In this document: positions 1 to 7,836 of the stretch, piece after piece
How positions within the stretch are numbered: the first letter of the stretch is position 1
Layout: the number at the start of each line of letters is the position of its first letter
Assembly: GCF_004000985.1 (NCBI RefSeq)
Contig: NZ_BIMH01000049.1
Location: 1 to 34,108, forward strand
Source: Paenibacillus validus NBRC 15382
GTDB lineage: Bacteria; Bacillota; Bacilli; Paenibacillales; NBRC-103111
DNA: 34,108 bases
Direction: 5' to 3'
The notes under the pieces: generated by a model
What the model saw: only the letters and a program-made list of their open reading frames with translations
The model's database searches: none
Told to the model about the DNA's origin: nothing
Translations under genes and position numbers: made by a program

Positions 1-4
1 TCCT

Positions 5-949
5 TTATTCGTAATGAATCCGCGGATCCACGTAGCTGTAGGTAATATCCACAATCAGATTCACCAGAGCGACGATCGCGGCAATAACCAATACGCAGCC
101 TTGAACGACGATGAAATCTTGATTAAGAATGGATTGAACGATAAGCCTTCCCATCCCGGGGATGTTAAATACCGATTCAATAAATACCATCCCCCCGACG
201 ATATGTCCGAGCTGCAAGCCAAGCAGGGTAATGATCGGGATCAGCGCATTGCGCAAGGCATGCTTCACGATGACCAGCCGTTCCTTCGAACCCTTGGAAC
301 GGGCAGTTCGAATATAATCCTGCCGGATGACCTCCAGCATCGCCGAACGGGTCTGGCGGGCAATCGATGCCAAAGACGCCAGCGCTAGAACAAAAATAGG
401 CATCAGCATATGCTTGACGCTTTCGCCAAAGTCTTCCCATGGCGATACATAGCCTTGAACCGGCAGCCATCCAAGCTGCATGCTGAACAAATACACGCCC
501 AGGATCGCGAGCCAGAAGCTGGGAATCGAAATCCCGGAATTGGAAATCAGGAGAACGGCGGAATCCCATGCCGACCCGCGCTTGACGGCGGCGATCACCC
601 CTGCGGGAATACCGATGAGCAACGCCAGCAGCAGCGAATAAATCCCGAGCTGCAGCGTGATCGGCAGACGGGTGGCGATCGTACCGGTCACCGCGTCTTT
701 ATAGTATAAAGATTTGCCCAAGTCTCCTTGGAGCACATTGCCGAGCCAGTGAAGATATTGAACCGGCAGCGGCTGATCCAGTCCCATTTCCTCCCGCAGC
801 AGATCGATCTGCTCCTGGGTAGCCTCGCTGCCCAGCATGATGCGGGCCGGGTCACCGGGAAGCAGCTGCATGATCAGGAAAACAAGCATCGTTACAATGA
901 GCAGAACAATGACGGTCTGCAGAAGCCTTCTTAGGATAAATGTTGCCAT
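5..949 (-). CDS. ABC transporter permease, peptide/nickel (DppB/OppB) type
   Basis: This is the integral-membrane permease subunit of an ABC importer of the dipeptide/oligopeptide/nickel class, 314 residues, which is the normal family length. The N-terminus has one membrane segment after a short basic stretch (ILRRLLQ), followed by a large external loop with LPGDPARIMLG, typical of DppB-like proteins, and about five further hydrophobic segments. The cytoplasmic coupling (EAA-type) loop is visible near residues 210-240 around DYIRTARSKGSKERLVI. The ATG at 949 has a GGGAGGC ribosome site about 8 bases upstream. It is the last gene of the minus-strand run inside the window and lies downstream of two binding-protein genes. 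The second permease and the ATPases would have to lie beyond the left edge. With catabolic enzymes upstream, a role in importing the pathway substrate is likely, but the substrate cannot be read from the sequence. Confidence 0.93.
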   Translation of the reverse strand: MATFILRRLLQTVIVLLIVTMLVFLIMQLLPGDPARIMLGSEATQEQIDLLREEMGLDQPLPVQYLHWLGNVLQGDLGKSLYYKDAVTGTIATRLPITLQLGIYSLLLALLIGIPAGVIAAVKRGSAWDSAVLLISNSGISIPSFWLAILGVYLFSMQLGWLPVQGYVSPWEDFGESVKHMLMPIFVLALASLASIARQTRSAMLEVIRQDYIRTARSKGSKERLVIVKHALRNALIPIITLLGLQLGHIVGGMVFIESVFNIPGMGRLIVQSILNQDFIVVQGCVLVIAAIVALVNLIVDITYSYVDPRIHYE

Positions 950-985
950 TAATGGACGCCTCCCTCGCTCAAGATTAACGATAAC

Positions 986-1015
986 GAGGGTAAGTCGGAA
1001 GCATGGCTTACCCTC
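986..1015 (-). other. intercistronic hairpin between binding protein and permease
   Basis: Perfect 9-bp inverted repeat, GAGGGTAAG and CTTACCCTC, separated by 12 bases, in the 76-base gap between a solute-binding protein gene and the permease gene. No T-run follows on the minus strand, so it is more likely an mRNA-stabilising or partial-attenuation structure than a full terminator. Such a structure would keep the binding protein mRNA more abundant than the permease mRNA. Confidence 0.5.
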
Positions 1016-1025
1016 ATTGTACCGG

Positions 1026-2612
1026 CTACTTCTTCAACCACACGCCCTCCGGGTTCCAGTCGAACGCATTCGTTTTATCGAAATCGATGTTTTGCACGTG
1101 GGGGGAAATGGCCATACCGCTTACGAGACTGAGAAGCGGAAACCCGATGGCATATTCATCGAAAATCACTTTTTGCAGCTCCAGCACTGCTTTTTTCGAG
1201 GCTCCGGCATCCGTCGCTGTCCTTGCTTCGGCAAGCAGCTGCTCTACCTTATCCGGATGGATGATGTGCTTGGCGTACAGCGAGCCGTCTTTGCTGATGA
1301 TCCGGTTCATATGGATCGAGATATTCGGCGCGAGCGCTCTATAGAACAGAATCATCCCGTCCCACTTATCCGCAATCATCGCGCTCCACTTCGCGGCGTC
1401 CACCGTAACCAGTTCAACTTCAATGCCCACCTTGGCTAGATAGCTTTGAACGGCCGTCATGACCTCGGCTCTGGATGCGTCTGTGGTGATCTTCGTCTTG
1501 AAGCCGTTCGGATAACCGGCCTCCGCCAGCAATTGTTTCGCTTTCTCCGGATCGTATGCGAATCCTTTCACATCCGGGTTGTAGAACTGGGAAGAGGCAT
1601 TATTCCACTGGTTGGTAGCCAAGGCCATCCCGCGAAGCACCGAACCGATAATGGCCTTGGAGTCCACGGCATACATGACCGCCTGCCTGACCTTGACATC
1701 CGCGAACGGGGAATTCGGATTGGCGCTGTCGAACATCAGTCCTACACCCAAGGGGCCAGTAATGTTCTCATTCGTACGGATCACGTATTTCCCCGTCTTC
1801 TCCAGCTCCAAATAAGTTTCGGCGCTCATTTGCGTCAGGACGTCGCCGCCCCCCGTCTTAAAAGCATTGGCCGCCGTATTCCGGTCATAGATGAGGGAAT
1901 ACTCAATGCCGTCCAAATAAGGCTTGCCCTTCTGCCAGTAATTTTCGTTCTTTTTAAACTTGACCGAAATATCGCGTTCCCAGCTGACTAACTTGAAGGG
2001 ACCCGTGCCGACCGGGTTTTTAATGGCCCAGTCTTTTCCGTTTTTCGTAATCGCCGTCGGGGATGCCATCTTGACGTAATAGGCAATCGATTCAAGCAGA
2101 TTGTTATCCCATTGCGCAAGATTCAGCCTCAACGTGTGGGCATCGATCACATCCATCGATTGGATGCCGTTGACCTCGGGACGTTTGGCTTTCTGGTACT
2201 CTTCGATATTCCACTTCACCGCTTCTGCGTTAAAGTCGGTATCGTCCTGGAATTTGATGCCGCTCTTTAATTTGAACGTAAGGGTCTTCGCTTGCGGATC
2301 GGCTTGCCAGCTATCCGCAAGCCATGGTGTCATGATCGCTTTATCATTATAGCGGCCAAGCGTTTCCAATACCGGCTGAACAAAGTACAGACTCGACGAT
2401 ACCCGTTGTTCAGCCGGATACCCCAGATTGGTGACATTATCGAGCACAATAACTTTCAACGTGCCGCCTGGCGTCGGCCCTGTATTCGTCGGTTCCTTCG
2501 AAGCTTCTTGAATCGCAGGCTCTTTGCTGCATCCGCTCAGTATTACAGTAATAAACAGACAAGCGGCAAAGCTGAAGTATATAAACCTGGTCATTTCTGA
2601 CCTCTTTCTCAT
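1026..2612 (-). CDS. extracellular solute-binding lipoprotein, family 5 (peptide/nickel class)
   Basis: A 528-residue binding lipoprotein for an ABC importer. The N-terminus is a lipoprotein signal peptide with basic residues, a hydrophobic core and a lipobox ILSGC with the modified Cys at residue 28. The mature protein has the SBP_bac_5 layout: GPTPGGTLKV near the start, LADSWQAD, TLTFKLKSGIKFQDDT, VGTGPFKLVSW, and YDPEKAKQLLAEAGYPNGF, all family signatures. The ATG at 2612 has GGGAG nine bases upstream; a second in-frame ATG six codons later is also possible. It is a close paralogue of the gene immediately upstream (start and lipobox at the same positions, many shared blocks), so the pair arose by tandem duplication. 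It probably captures the compound processed by the enzymes encoded upstream. The substrate is unknown. Confidence 0.93.
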   Translation of the reverse strand: MRKRSEMTRFIYFSFAACLFITVILSGCSKEPAIQEASKEPTNTGPTPGGTLKVIVLDNVTNLGYPAEQRVSSSLYFVQPVLETLGRYNDKAIMTPWLADSWQADPQAKTLTFKLKSGIKFQDDTDFNAEAVKWNIEEYQKAKRPEVNGIQSMDVIDAHTLRLNLAQWDNNLLESIAYYVKMASPTAITKNGKDWAIKNPVGTGPFKLVSWERDISVKFKKNENYWQKGKPYLDGIEYSLIYDRNTAANAFKTGGGDVLTQMSAETYLELEKTGKYVIRTNENITGPLGVGLMFDSANPNSPFADVKVRQAVMYAVDSKAIIGSVLRGMALATNQWNNASSQFYNPDVKGFAYDPEKAKQLLAEAGYPNGFKTKITTDASRAEVMTAVQSYLAKVGIEVELVTVDAAKWSAMIADKWDGMILFYRALAPNISIHMNRIISKDGSLYAKHIIHPDKVEQLLAEARTATDAGASKKAVLELQKVIFDEYAIGFPLLSLVSGMAISPHVQNIDFDKTNAFDWNPEGVWLKK

Positions 2613-2640
2613 TCCAACACTCCCTTTTTCAACATACGAT

Positions 2641-4254
2641 TTATTTTTGTACCCACACTTCCTCAGGAGCCCAATCGTACCCGTTCGTTTTGAACATCCC
2701 CAGGTTTTGGACCTTCGGATTCATGAAGATCGAACTTATCGGACTTGCCATCGGGAAATACATCGCATGGTCATCATGGAGGACTTTTTGCATGTCCAAC
2801 ACTGCTTTTCTGGATGCTTCGGCATCCGGCGCGTCTATGGCGTCCTTCAGCAGCTTGTTTAAGCTTTCCGGATGGATGATGTTTTTGGAGAAATAGGCGG
2901 CGTCCTGGCCGAAATTGCGGTAGATTAAGGTCGGAGCGTTAGGCTGCAGCGTTCTGATATAAACCGTCATCCCGTCCCACGTACCAGCTGTCAAAGCGAT
3001 AAGCTTCGATACGTCCATCGTAACCACTTGCACATCGATGCCTACCTTGGCCAGGTAGCTTTGAACGGCTGTCACTAAATTTTCATAGGAAGGTATCGTC
3101 GTGATCTTCGTCTTGAAGCCGTTCGCATACCCCGCCTCCGCCAGCAATTGCTTCGCTTTCTCCGGATCGTAGGGGTAGCCCTTCACATCCGGATTGTAAA
3201 ACTGGGCGGTTGAATCATAATATTGGTTGGTCTCTTCGGCTAATCCTCTTAACACTGATTTGATAATGGCCTTGGTATCCACCGCATGCATGACAGCCTG
3301 CCTGACCTTCAGCTCTTTTAACGGGGAATTCGGGTTGCCGCTGTCGAACATTAATCCCAAGCCAATCCGGCCATAGATCTTCGCATTGTTTTGCATGGTC
3401 GATTTCCCTAATTTCTCAAGCTCAAGCGTCGTCTCCGCGGTCATTTGGGTGATCACATCGGCGCCCCCGGATTTAAACACATTGCCCGCCGTGTTAAGGT
3501 CATAAATGAAGGAGTATTCGATAGCATCAAGATAAGGCTTACCCTTTTGCCAATAATTTTCATTTTTCTTAAACTTGATCGAAACATCTTTCTCCCAGCT
3601 GACAAAGTTGAAAGGACCCGTGCCGACCGGATGACTGACCGCCCAGTCTTTGCCGTTCTTTTCCACGGCTGCCGGCGATACCATCAATACGAAATAGGCA
3701 ATAGAGTCCAGCAAGCCGATATCCCAGGAAGCCAGGTTCAGCTGCACCGTGCTCGCGTCGATCACTTGAATCGATTGTATGCCTTTTACTTCAGGACGCT
3801 TGGCGGCCACGTACTGCTCGATGTTCCACTTTACCGCTTCCGCGTTAAAATCCGTACCGTCCTGGAATTTGATGCCCTGCTTGATTTTAAACGTAATCGT
3901 CTTCGCCTTCGAATCGCTTTGCCAGCTTTCCGCAAGAAACGGCGTCATCTTGCCTGTTCCATCATAACGGCCCAGCGATTCAAGCGCAGGCCTGTTGTAG
4001 TATAGCGTAAACGAGGCTGCATCTGTGGCTGGAAAACCGATATTTGTCGCGGTGCTCGACATAATAAACTTCACGGTGCCGCCCGGTGTCGGCCCCGTAG
4101 CCGCCGGATTCGCAGAATTCGCCGGAGCATTCGTCGCTTTCGCATCCTTATCTGAATTGTCCGATGCATCGCAACCGGAAATGATGACAGAGAATAGTAA
4201 ACAAAGGGCGACGCTGAGATACAATAACTTGGCCATACCTGACTTCTTTCTCAT
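2641..4254 (-). CDS. extracellular solute-binding lipoprotein, family 5 (tandem paralogue)
   Basis: Second binding lipoprotein, 537 residues, slightly longer than its neighbour because of an Ala/Asn/Pro-rich linker after the lipid-anchored Cys (NAPANSANPAATGPTPGG). The lipobox is IISGC with Cys28. The family-5 signatures recur: FLAESWQSD, TFKIKQGIKFQDGT, VGTGPFNFVSWE and YDPEKAKQLLAEAGYANGF. The ATG at 4254 has GAGGGA upstream. It lies 28 bases upstream of the other binding-protein gene and just downstream of the AcnX genes in one minus-strand run. Two receptors feeding one transporter would widen or shift the ligand range. The divergent C-terminal lobes (residues 380-460) are where specificity differences would be expected. 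Ligand unknown. Confidence 0.93.
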   Translation of the reverse strand: MRKKSGMAKLLYLSVALCLLFSVIISGCDASDNSDKDAKATNAPANSANPAATGPTPGGTVKFIMSSTATNIGFPATDAASFTLYYNRPALESLGRYDGTGKMTPFLAESWQSDSKAKTITFKIKQGIKFQDGTDFNAEAVKWNIEQYVAAKRPEVKGIQSIQVIDASTVQLNLASWDIGLLDSIAYFVLMVSPAAVEKNGKDWAVSHPVGTGPFNFVSWEKDVSIKFKKNENYWQKGKPYLDAIEYSFIYDLNTAGNVFKSGGADVITQMTAETTLELEKLGKSTMQNNAKIYGRIGLGLMFDSGNPNSPLKELKVRQAVMHAVDTKAIIKSVLRGLAEETNQYYDSTAQFYNPDVKGYPYDPEKAKQLLAEAGYANGFKTKITTIPSYENLVTAVQSYLAKVGIDVQVVTMDVSKLIALTAGTWDGMTVYIRTLQPNAPTLIYRNFGQDAAYFSKNIIHPESLNKLLKDAIDAPDAEASRKAVLDMQKVLHDDHAMYFPMASPISSIFMNPKVQNLGMFKTNGYDWAPEEVWVQK

Positions 4255-4313
4255 TTGAACAGTCCCTCTTTCTTCGTAAGCGTTGGTTGATCAGCTCCGT
4301 CGAACCTGCATGA

Positions 4314-4329
4314 ATATTTGTTCAAATAT
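4314..4329. promoter_or_regulatory. short AT palindrome upstream of the binding-protein genes
   Basis: Palindrome ATATTTG-TT-CAAATAT in the 138-base gap between the AcnX small subunit gene and the upstream binding-protein gene. It could be an operator for a local regulator. No convincing -35/-10 pair was seen beside it. Confidence 0.25.
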
Positions 4330-4342
4330 GTAGTTGGAATAG

Positions 4343-4366
4343 AAGCACAGTGAAGCTGCGGTGCTT
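4343..4366 (-). other. small intercistronic hairpin
   Basis: Inverted repeat AAGCAC and GTGCTT with a 12-base spacer, about 27 bases after the AcnX small-subunit stop codon. There is no T-tract, so this is at most a weak terminator or a processing element between the enzyme and transport parts of the run. Confidence 0.3.
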
Positions 4367-4392
4367 ATCTCTACGAAACAAGACAAGAAGTC

Positions 4393-4809
4393 CTAGCTCT
4401 TCTTGGTTATTTCCACAATGCCGTTATCGGCGTCCACCTTGACCCAATCGCCGGTTTCAATGATCTTGAGCGGATCCTCATCCAGGTCGGTCATAGCCGG
4501 TGCATGCGTCACCACGGCTCCCAGGGCGACCTTCGTCGTCATCGTATTGAAGAGCATCGCCTTGGGAGCGGTTCCGACCAGCCGCGTGCTATGGAAAATG
4601 CCGGACCATCCGGATGAACCTTTGGCACCCGGAAAGACAAGCACCTTATCAGCAAAGCTTTGGCCGCTTAGTTCGTGGCGCACTTCCACAATCTTACCGG
4701 TCATCGGATTGACTCCGCCCCATCCCGAGATCGAATCGTGGGTGACCAGAGCCTCCCCTTCCGCGCAGCCGCCGACGATTTTCCTCCCGTGCAGTACAAT
4801 TTTCTTCAT
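4393..4809 (-). CDS. aconitase X (AcnX) small subunit, DUF126 swivel domain
   Basis: The 138-residue swivel-domain subunit of a two-chain aconitase X dehydratase. Sequence blocks support this: LHGRKIVGGCAEGEALV at the start, ISGWGGVNPMTG, and VLVFPGAKGSSGWSGIF, the characteristic DUF126 core containing the Ser/Gly-rich catalytic loop. The ATG at 4809 was chosen over a GTG 18 bases upstream because it has a G-rich ribosome site and overlaps the large-subunit stop as ATGA, which implies translational coupling. Characterised AcnX enzymes dehydrate cis-3-hydroxy-L-proline (bacteria) or mevalonate 5-phosphate (archaea). Neither context is present here: no proline-ring or mevalonate genes are seen, so the substrate is probably another 3-hydroxy acid. 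Confidence 0.92.
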   Translation of the reverse strand: MKKIVLHGRKIVGGCAEGEALVTHDSISGWGGVNPMTGKIVEVRHELSGQSFADKVLVFPGAKGSSGWSGIFHSTRLVGTAPKAMLFNTMTTKVALGAVVTHAPAMTDLDEDPLKIIETGDWVKVDADNGIVEITKKS

Positions 4810-6086
4810 CGCAGCCCCCCGCTCCACTTGCCGGTGACAGCCGCATGGATACAGTCCTCAAGCGATCCAAACCACGTCTGTACGCCGGTGATTGCCGGCA
4901 GGTAGTGCGCCTGCTTCGCCGAATCCGTCGCCACAACCTTCGTTCCCGGCGGCAGCATTTGGCTGATTGCCGGACACGTATCGCTCATCAAGAGACCGCC
5001 GGCATCGGTAATAATTTGGGTGTATCCATTCTTGTCCGCCAACTGCCGGAGCGCCCTCGGCGTGAAGATCCACAATTTCGTTCCGCTGTTGATCCGCTTC
5101 CCTTTCAGCAGCTTGCAGATTTCCCAAATTTGCTCGATGGATGCGTGCGGACAGCCGAGCATGATGAAGTCCACGTTCGTATCTTTGGCGGAAACGTTCA
5201 GGTTGTCGTACATTTGCTGCCGTTCCGCCTTGCCGAACTTGAAGCTGAACTGCGGCTTATTCGTTCCGAACGCTTCTTCTATGGTGCGGGCTTCCGCCGT
5301 AATGCCCGGGATATGATACATTTCTACGCCGCCCGATGAAGCGGCCGCAGCTCCAAAATGCTTGACGCGGTAGGAATTCGGCACATGCCGGATCCCTTTC
5401 AGGACGGGCACCCGATCACCGATGACTTCGCCGACATAGTAGCCGAGCAGCCCCCAATCGGTCATGCTCTCGACTTCCCATTCGACTTCCACCAGATCCG
5501 TGCCCAGCCTGTTTTCGTCGATATGATATCCCCAGTACGGAATCCGTCCCGTGAACATCGCAGCCGCCGTGCTTTCCCTGCCTTCGCAATTGGTGCGCGC
5601 TCCGAGAATGGAGTTGATGTACACCACCGCCGAGGACTCCATCCAGGCGCAATGCTCTCCCTTCACCGGCACATTGCCGATCTGGTAGGGCGTACATGTA
5701 CTCATCAGCTGGATGCCGAGTCCTGCGTTGTACGCTTCGTTCTCCTTCGTCAGCTTCACTTGCTCGGAGGGAGCGCCCAGCGCTTCCCAGTATTCCGTAT
5801 CCATCCCGGAAATAAGCTGGCAGGAATGGGTCTTGACCATGGGAATCTCGACGGGCTCCTGACTGTCCAGGTTGAATTCGGAAAAGGCGGCGTCGAATCC
5901 GTGCTGGCGTGCATAATTCGACATCAGCGGACCCGCAATGGTTACCGCAGTGCTCACATTGTTGGTATGGATCAGCTTCTCCGCTCCCAAAGCCTCGCCG
6001 TAGCGAACCAATAAATCCATCGACTTCTGCACGGCCGGCCCCTCCCGGCCATCCAGCATAAACTTTTCTTCGTCCGTTAATCTCAT
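4806..6086 (-). CDS. aconitase X (AcnX) large catalytic subunit, DUF521
   Basis: The 426-residue catalytic subunit of aconitase X, a lyase expected to remove water from a small hydroxy acid with an iron-sulfur cluster. It begins LTDEEKFMLDGREGPA, a family hallmark. Three conserved Cys contexts are intact and are candidate cluster ligands: STCTPY (Cys131), LGCPH (Cys312) and SDTCP (Cys371). The ATG at 6086 has GGAGGATGAGATT upstream and was preferred over a start 14 codons earlier. The small subunit overlaps its end by 4 bases. The gene follows an FAD oxidoreductase gene by 17 bases, then a Rieske ferredoxin and an amidohydrolase, an unusual setting for AcnX. The dehydratase class is secure; the substrate is inference only. 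Confidence 0.92.
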   Translation of the reverse strand: MRLTDEEKFMLDGREGPAVQKSMDLLVRYGEALGAEKLIHTNNVSTAVTIAGPLMSNYARQHGFDAAFSEFNLDSQEPVEIPMVKTHSCQLISGMDTEYWEALGAPSEQVKLTKENEAYNAGLGIQLMSTCTPYQIGNVPVKGEHCAWMESSAVVYINSILGARTNCEGRESTAAAMFTGRIPYWGYHIDENRLGTDLVEVEWEVESMTDWGLLGYYVGEVIGDRVPVLKGIRHVPNSYRVKHFGAAAASSGGVEMYHIPGITAEARTIEEAFGTNKPQFSFKFGKAERQQMYDNLNVSAKDTNVDFIMLGCPHASIEQIWEICKLLKGKRINSGTKLWIFTPRALRQLADKNGYTQIITDAGGLLMSDTCPAISQMLPPGTKVVATDSAKQAHYLPAITGVQTWFGSLEDCIHAAVTGKWSGGLR

Positions 6087-6103
6087 AATCTCATCCTCCG
6101 TTC

Positions 6104-7432
6104 TTATAGTGCGATCGGTTCCATCCACGGGTTGTCGGTGCGTTCCAGATTATCCTTCAGCCGCTCTTGCAGGGCGGCGATGTCGATTTGATGGACGCTG
6201 CCAGTTCCTGCAAGATCCAATGCGTTAGCCGCAGCCGCTCCCATCGCAATGCAGGGTCCCATTACGCGTACGCTCGAGAGGGCGGCAACGTCTCCATCGA
6301 TGCAGCGTCCAGCCGCAACCAGGTTATCGACATCCGGAGGCGTCAAGCTCCCCAGGGGCACGTAGTGAACGTGGTCATCGGGGTAAGGCTCCCAAATATA
6401 GCCTTCCGCATGACTATGCAGTTCAACCGGCCATGCCGTACGCGCAATTGCGTCCGGAAAACGCGTGCCGGCGCGCACCTCTTCAACCGTCAACTGCTTG
6501 CTGCCGACAATCCAACGCGTCTGGCGAATTCCGGCAAACCCGTAGCTGCGGACGCGTGCTTTGCCGAAGCAAAGCGGAAACTCACCTTTCAAGAAGTTCA
6601 ACGCTTTGTCCGCCTCTGTTTTCCCCTCGATAGCTTTCATGGAAGCGGCCACCGGTTCAAGCGGCGTTTCCACATGGTTCATATTGACCAACGCGGTTCC
6701 CTTCCCCGGGAACGGTATAGCAAAGCCGTCCTTACGGACGATTCCGTAATCGTCGGCTCTTTCTTTCAGTCTTGCGCCAATGACGCCAAATCCCGGATAG
6801 TTCTTTTCGTCGATCCCCTCGACCACCATCATCTGGGAACCGTAAACCGCAACCTCGGCCGCTTCCCGGCAAGGAAGCCCGGCATGCCACGCCAGCGCTG
6901 CGTCTCCCGTCGCATCGACAAAGCCGTTTGCAGTAACGCGCACGTCTCCGTATCGCGTAGTCAGCTCAATCGAGGTAATGCGCCTTCCTTCACGGTTCGC
7001 TCCCCTAAGTATGGCGCCGAGAACGACGGTGATGCCGGCAGCGCTCACTGCCTCCTCGATCCAGCGGGATAAGGCGATCTCGTCATACATGACCGCATTC
7101 GTCGATTCCCAGTGAAAGCGGACCCCGCCGACAGCGCCGAGCTCACGCAGTATATCGTCTGCGATTCCATGGGTGAACTGATAGCCCTTCTTGCCGCTCG
7201 AGAAAAGACCGCAGAAGGTGCCGATGATCGAGTTTACAGCCTGACCGCCAAGGGCCGGAAGCCCGTCGACCAGCGTCACTTTACGCCCGAGCCGCGCAGC
7301 TTCCAGTGCGGCGGAAATGCCCGCGATTCCGCTGCCTACAACGCAAATATCCGTTTCCACCTCACGCACGGGACTCTCATTGTTCTTTTGCACCACGCGC
7401 GTGGCGGTGCTTGCTTTTGCTCCCTCTATCAT
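6104..7432 (-). CDS. FAD-dependent oxidoreductase (FAD_oxidored-type)
   Basis: A flavoprotein of 442 residues. The N-terminal Rossmann motif is clear: DICVVGSGIAGISAALEAA followed by an acidic end of the second strand (VTLVDG), then GGQAVNSIIGTFCGLFSSG. Near the C-terminus, NLVAAGRCIDGDVAALSSVR and MGPCIAMGAAAANAL form the second FAD-contact region. This family (PF12831-like) contains soluble dehydrogenases and hydroxylases of varied, mostly unknown, substrates. The ATG at 7432 was chosen over a GTG nine bases upstream because AAGGAG is 10 bases from the ATG but only one base from the GTG. It lies between the Rieske ferredoxin and AcnX genes, so electrons may pass between it and the ferredoxin. 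Exact reaction unknown. Confidence 0.85.
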   Translation of the reverse strand: MIEGAKASTATRVVQKNNESPVREVETDICVVGSGIAGISAALEAARLGRKVTLVDGLPALGGQAVNSIIGTFCGLFSSGKKGYQFTHGIADDILRELGAVGGVRFHWESTNAVMYDEIALSRWIEEAVSAAGITVVLGAILRGANREGRRITSIELTTRYGDVRVTANGFVDATGDAALAWHAGLPCREAAEVAVYGSQMMVVEGIDEKNYPGFGVIGARLKERADDYGIVRKDGFAIPFPGKGTALVNMNHVETPLEPVAASMKAIEGKTEADKALNFLKGEFPLCFGKARVRSYGFAGIRQTRWIVGSKQLTVEEVRAGTRFPDAIARTAWPVELHSHAEGYIWEPYPDDHVHYVPLGSLTPPDVDNLVAAGRCIDGDVAALSSVRVMGPCIAMGAAAANALDLAGTGSVHQIDIAALQERLKDNLERTDNPWMEPIAL

Positions 7433-7482
7433 ATCGAACACGCTCCTTATCCATAGATAACGTTCCTTGTTCCAACCCGACC

Positions 7483-7836
7483 TTACGGCATAACCACATA
7501 AATGTCCTCATCCTCCACTTCCACGGCAAACCCTCTCAGCTTGGTGTCCGTATCGACAAGATGTCGTCCGGTTTTGAGATCAAATTCCCATCCGTGCCAC
7601 GGACAGCGCAATATTTCCTGATCGCGCCCGAACTCGTAATCATACACCATCGATGGAAGACGCGTCCCGCAAACCTTGCCTACGCAAACCGGCGCTGCCG
7701 CATGCGGACATACATTGCGCCATGCATAATATTGACCGTCCACCATGAAAATTCCAAGCTCCATGCCTTTGACCTCTACAAGGTGTCGCCCCTTCTCCCG
7801 CAGGTCGGCGACTTTGGCAACCGCGTGTCTGGTCAT
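7483..7836 (-). CDS. Rieske [2Fe-2S] ferredoxin-like protein
   Basis: A 117-residue soluble Rieske protein. Both cluster-binding motifs are present: CPH (Cys43, His45) and CPWH (Cys78, His81), with GWEFDLKTG after the second, as in ferredoxin subunits of ring-hydroxylating oxygenases and in NirD-like proteins. The 34-residue spacing between the motifs is longer than in classical BphF-type ferredoxins. The start codon overlaps the stop of the upstream amidohydrolase as ATGA, so the two are translationally coupled. No oxygenase alpha subunit lies in this run, but a Rieske oxygenase without its own ferredoxin or reductase is encoded 22 kb away. It may carry electrons to the adjacent FAD enzyme or act as a fused-out redox partner; this is inference. 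Confidence 0.9.
   Translation of the reverse strand: MTRHAVAKVADLREKGRHLVEVKGMELGIFMVDGQYYAWRNVCPHAAAPVCVGKVCGTRLPSMVYDYEFGRDQEILRCPWHGWEFDLKTGRHLVDTDTKLRGFAVEVEDEDIYVVMP

Noticed and set aside
177..569. Long antisense ORFs opposite the main genes throughout the window
   Set aside because: They overlap well-supported genes, lack ribosome sites and have shadow-like, Arg/His-rich or low-information sequence.
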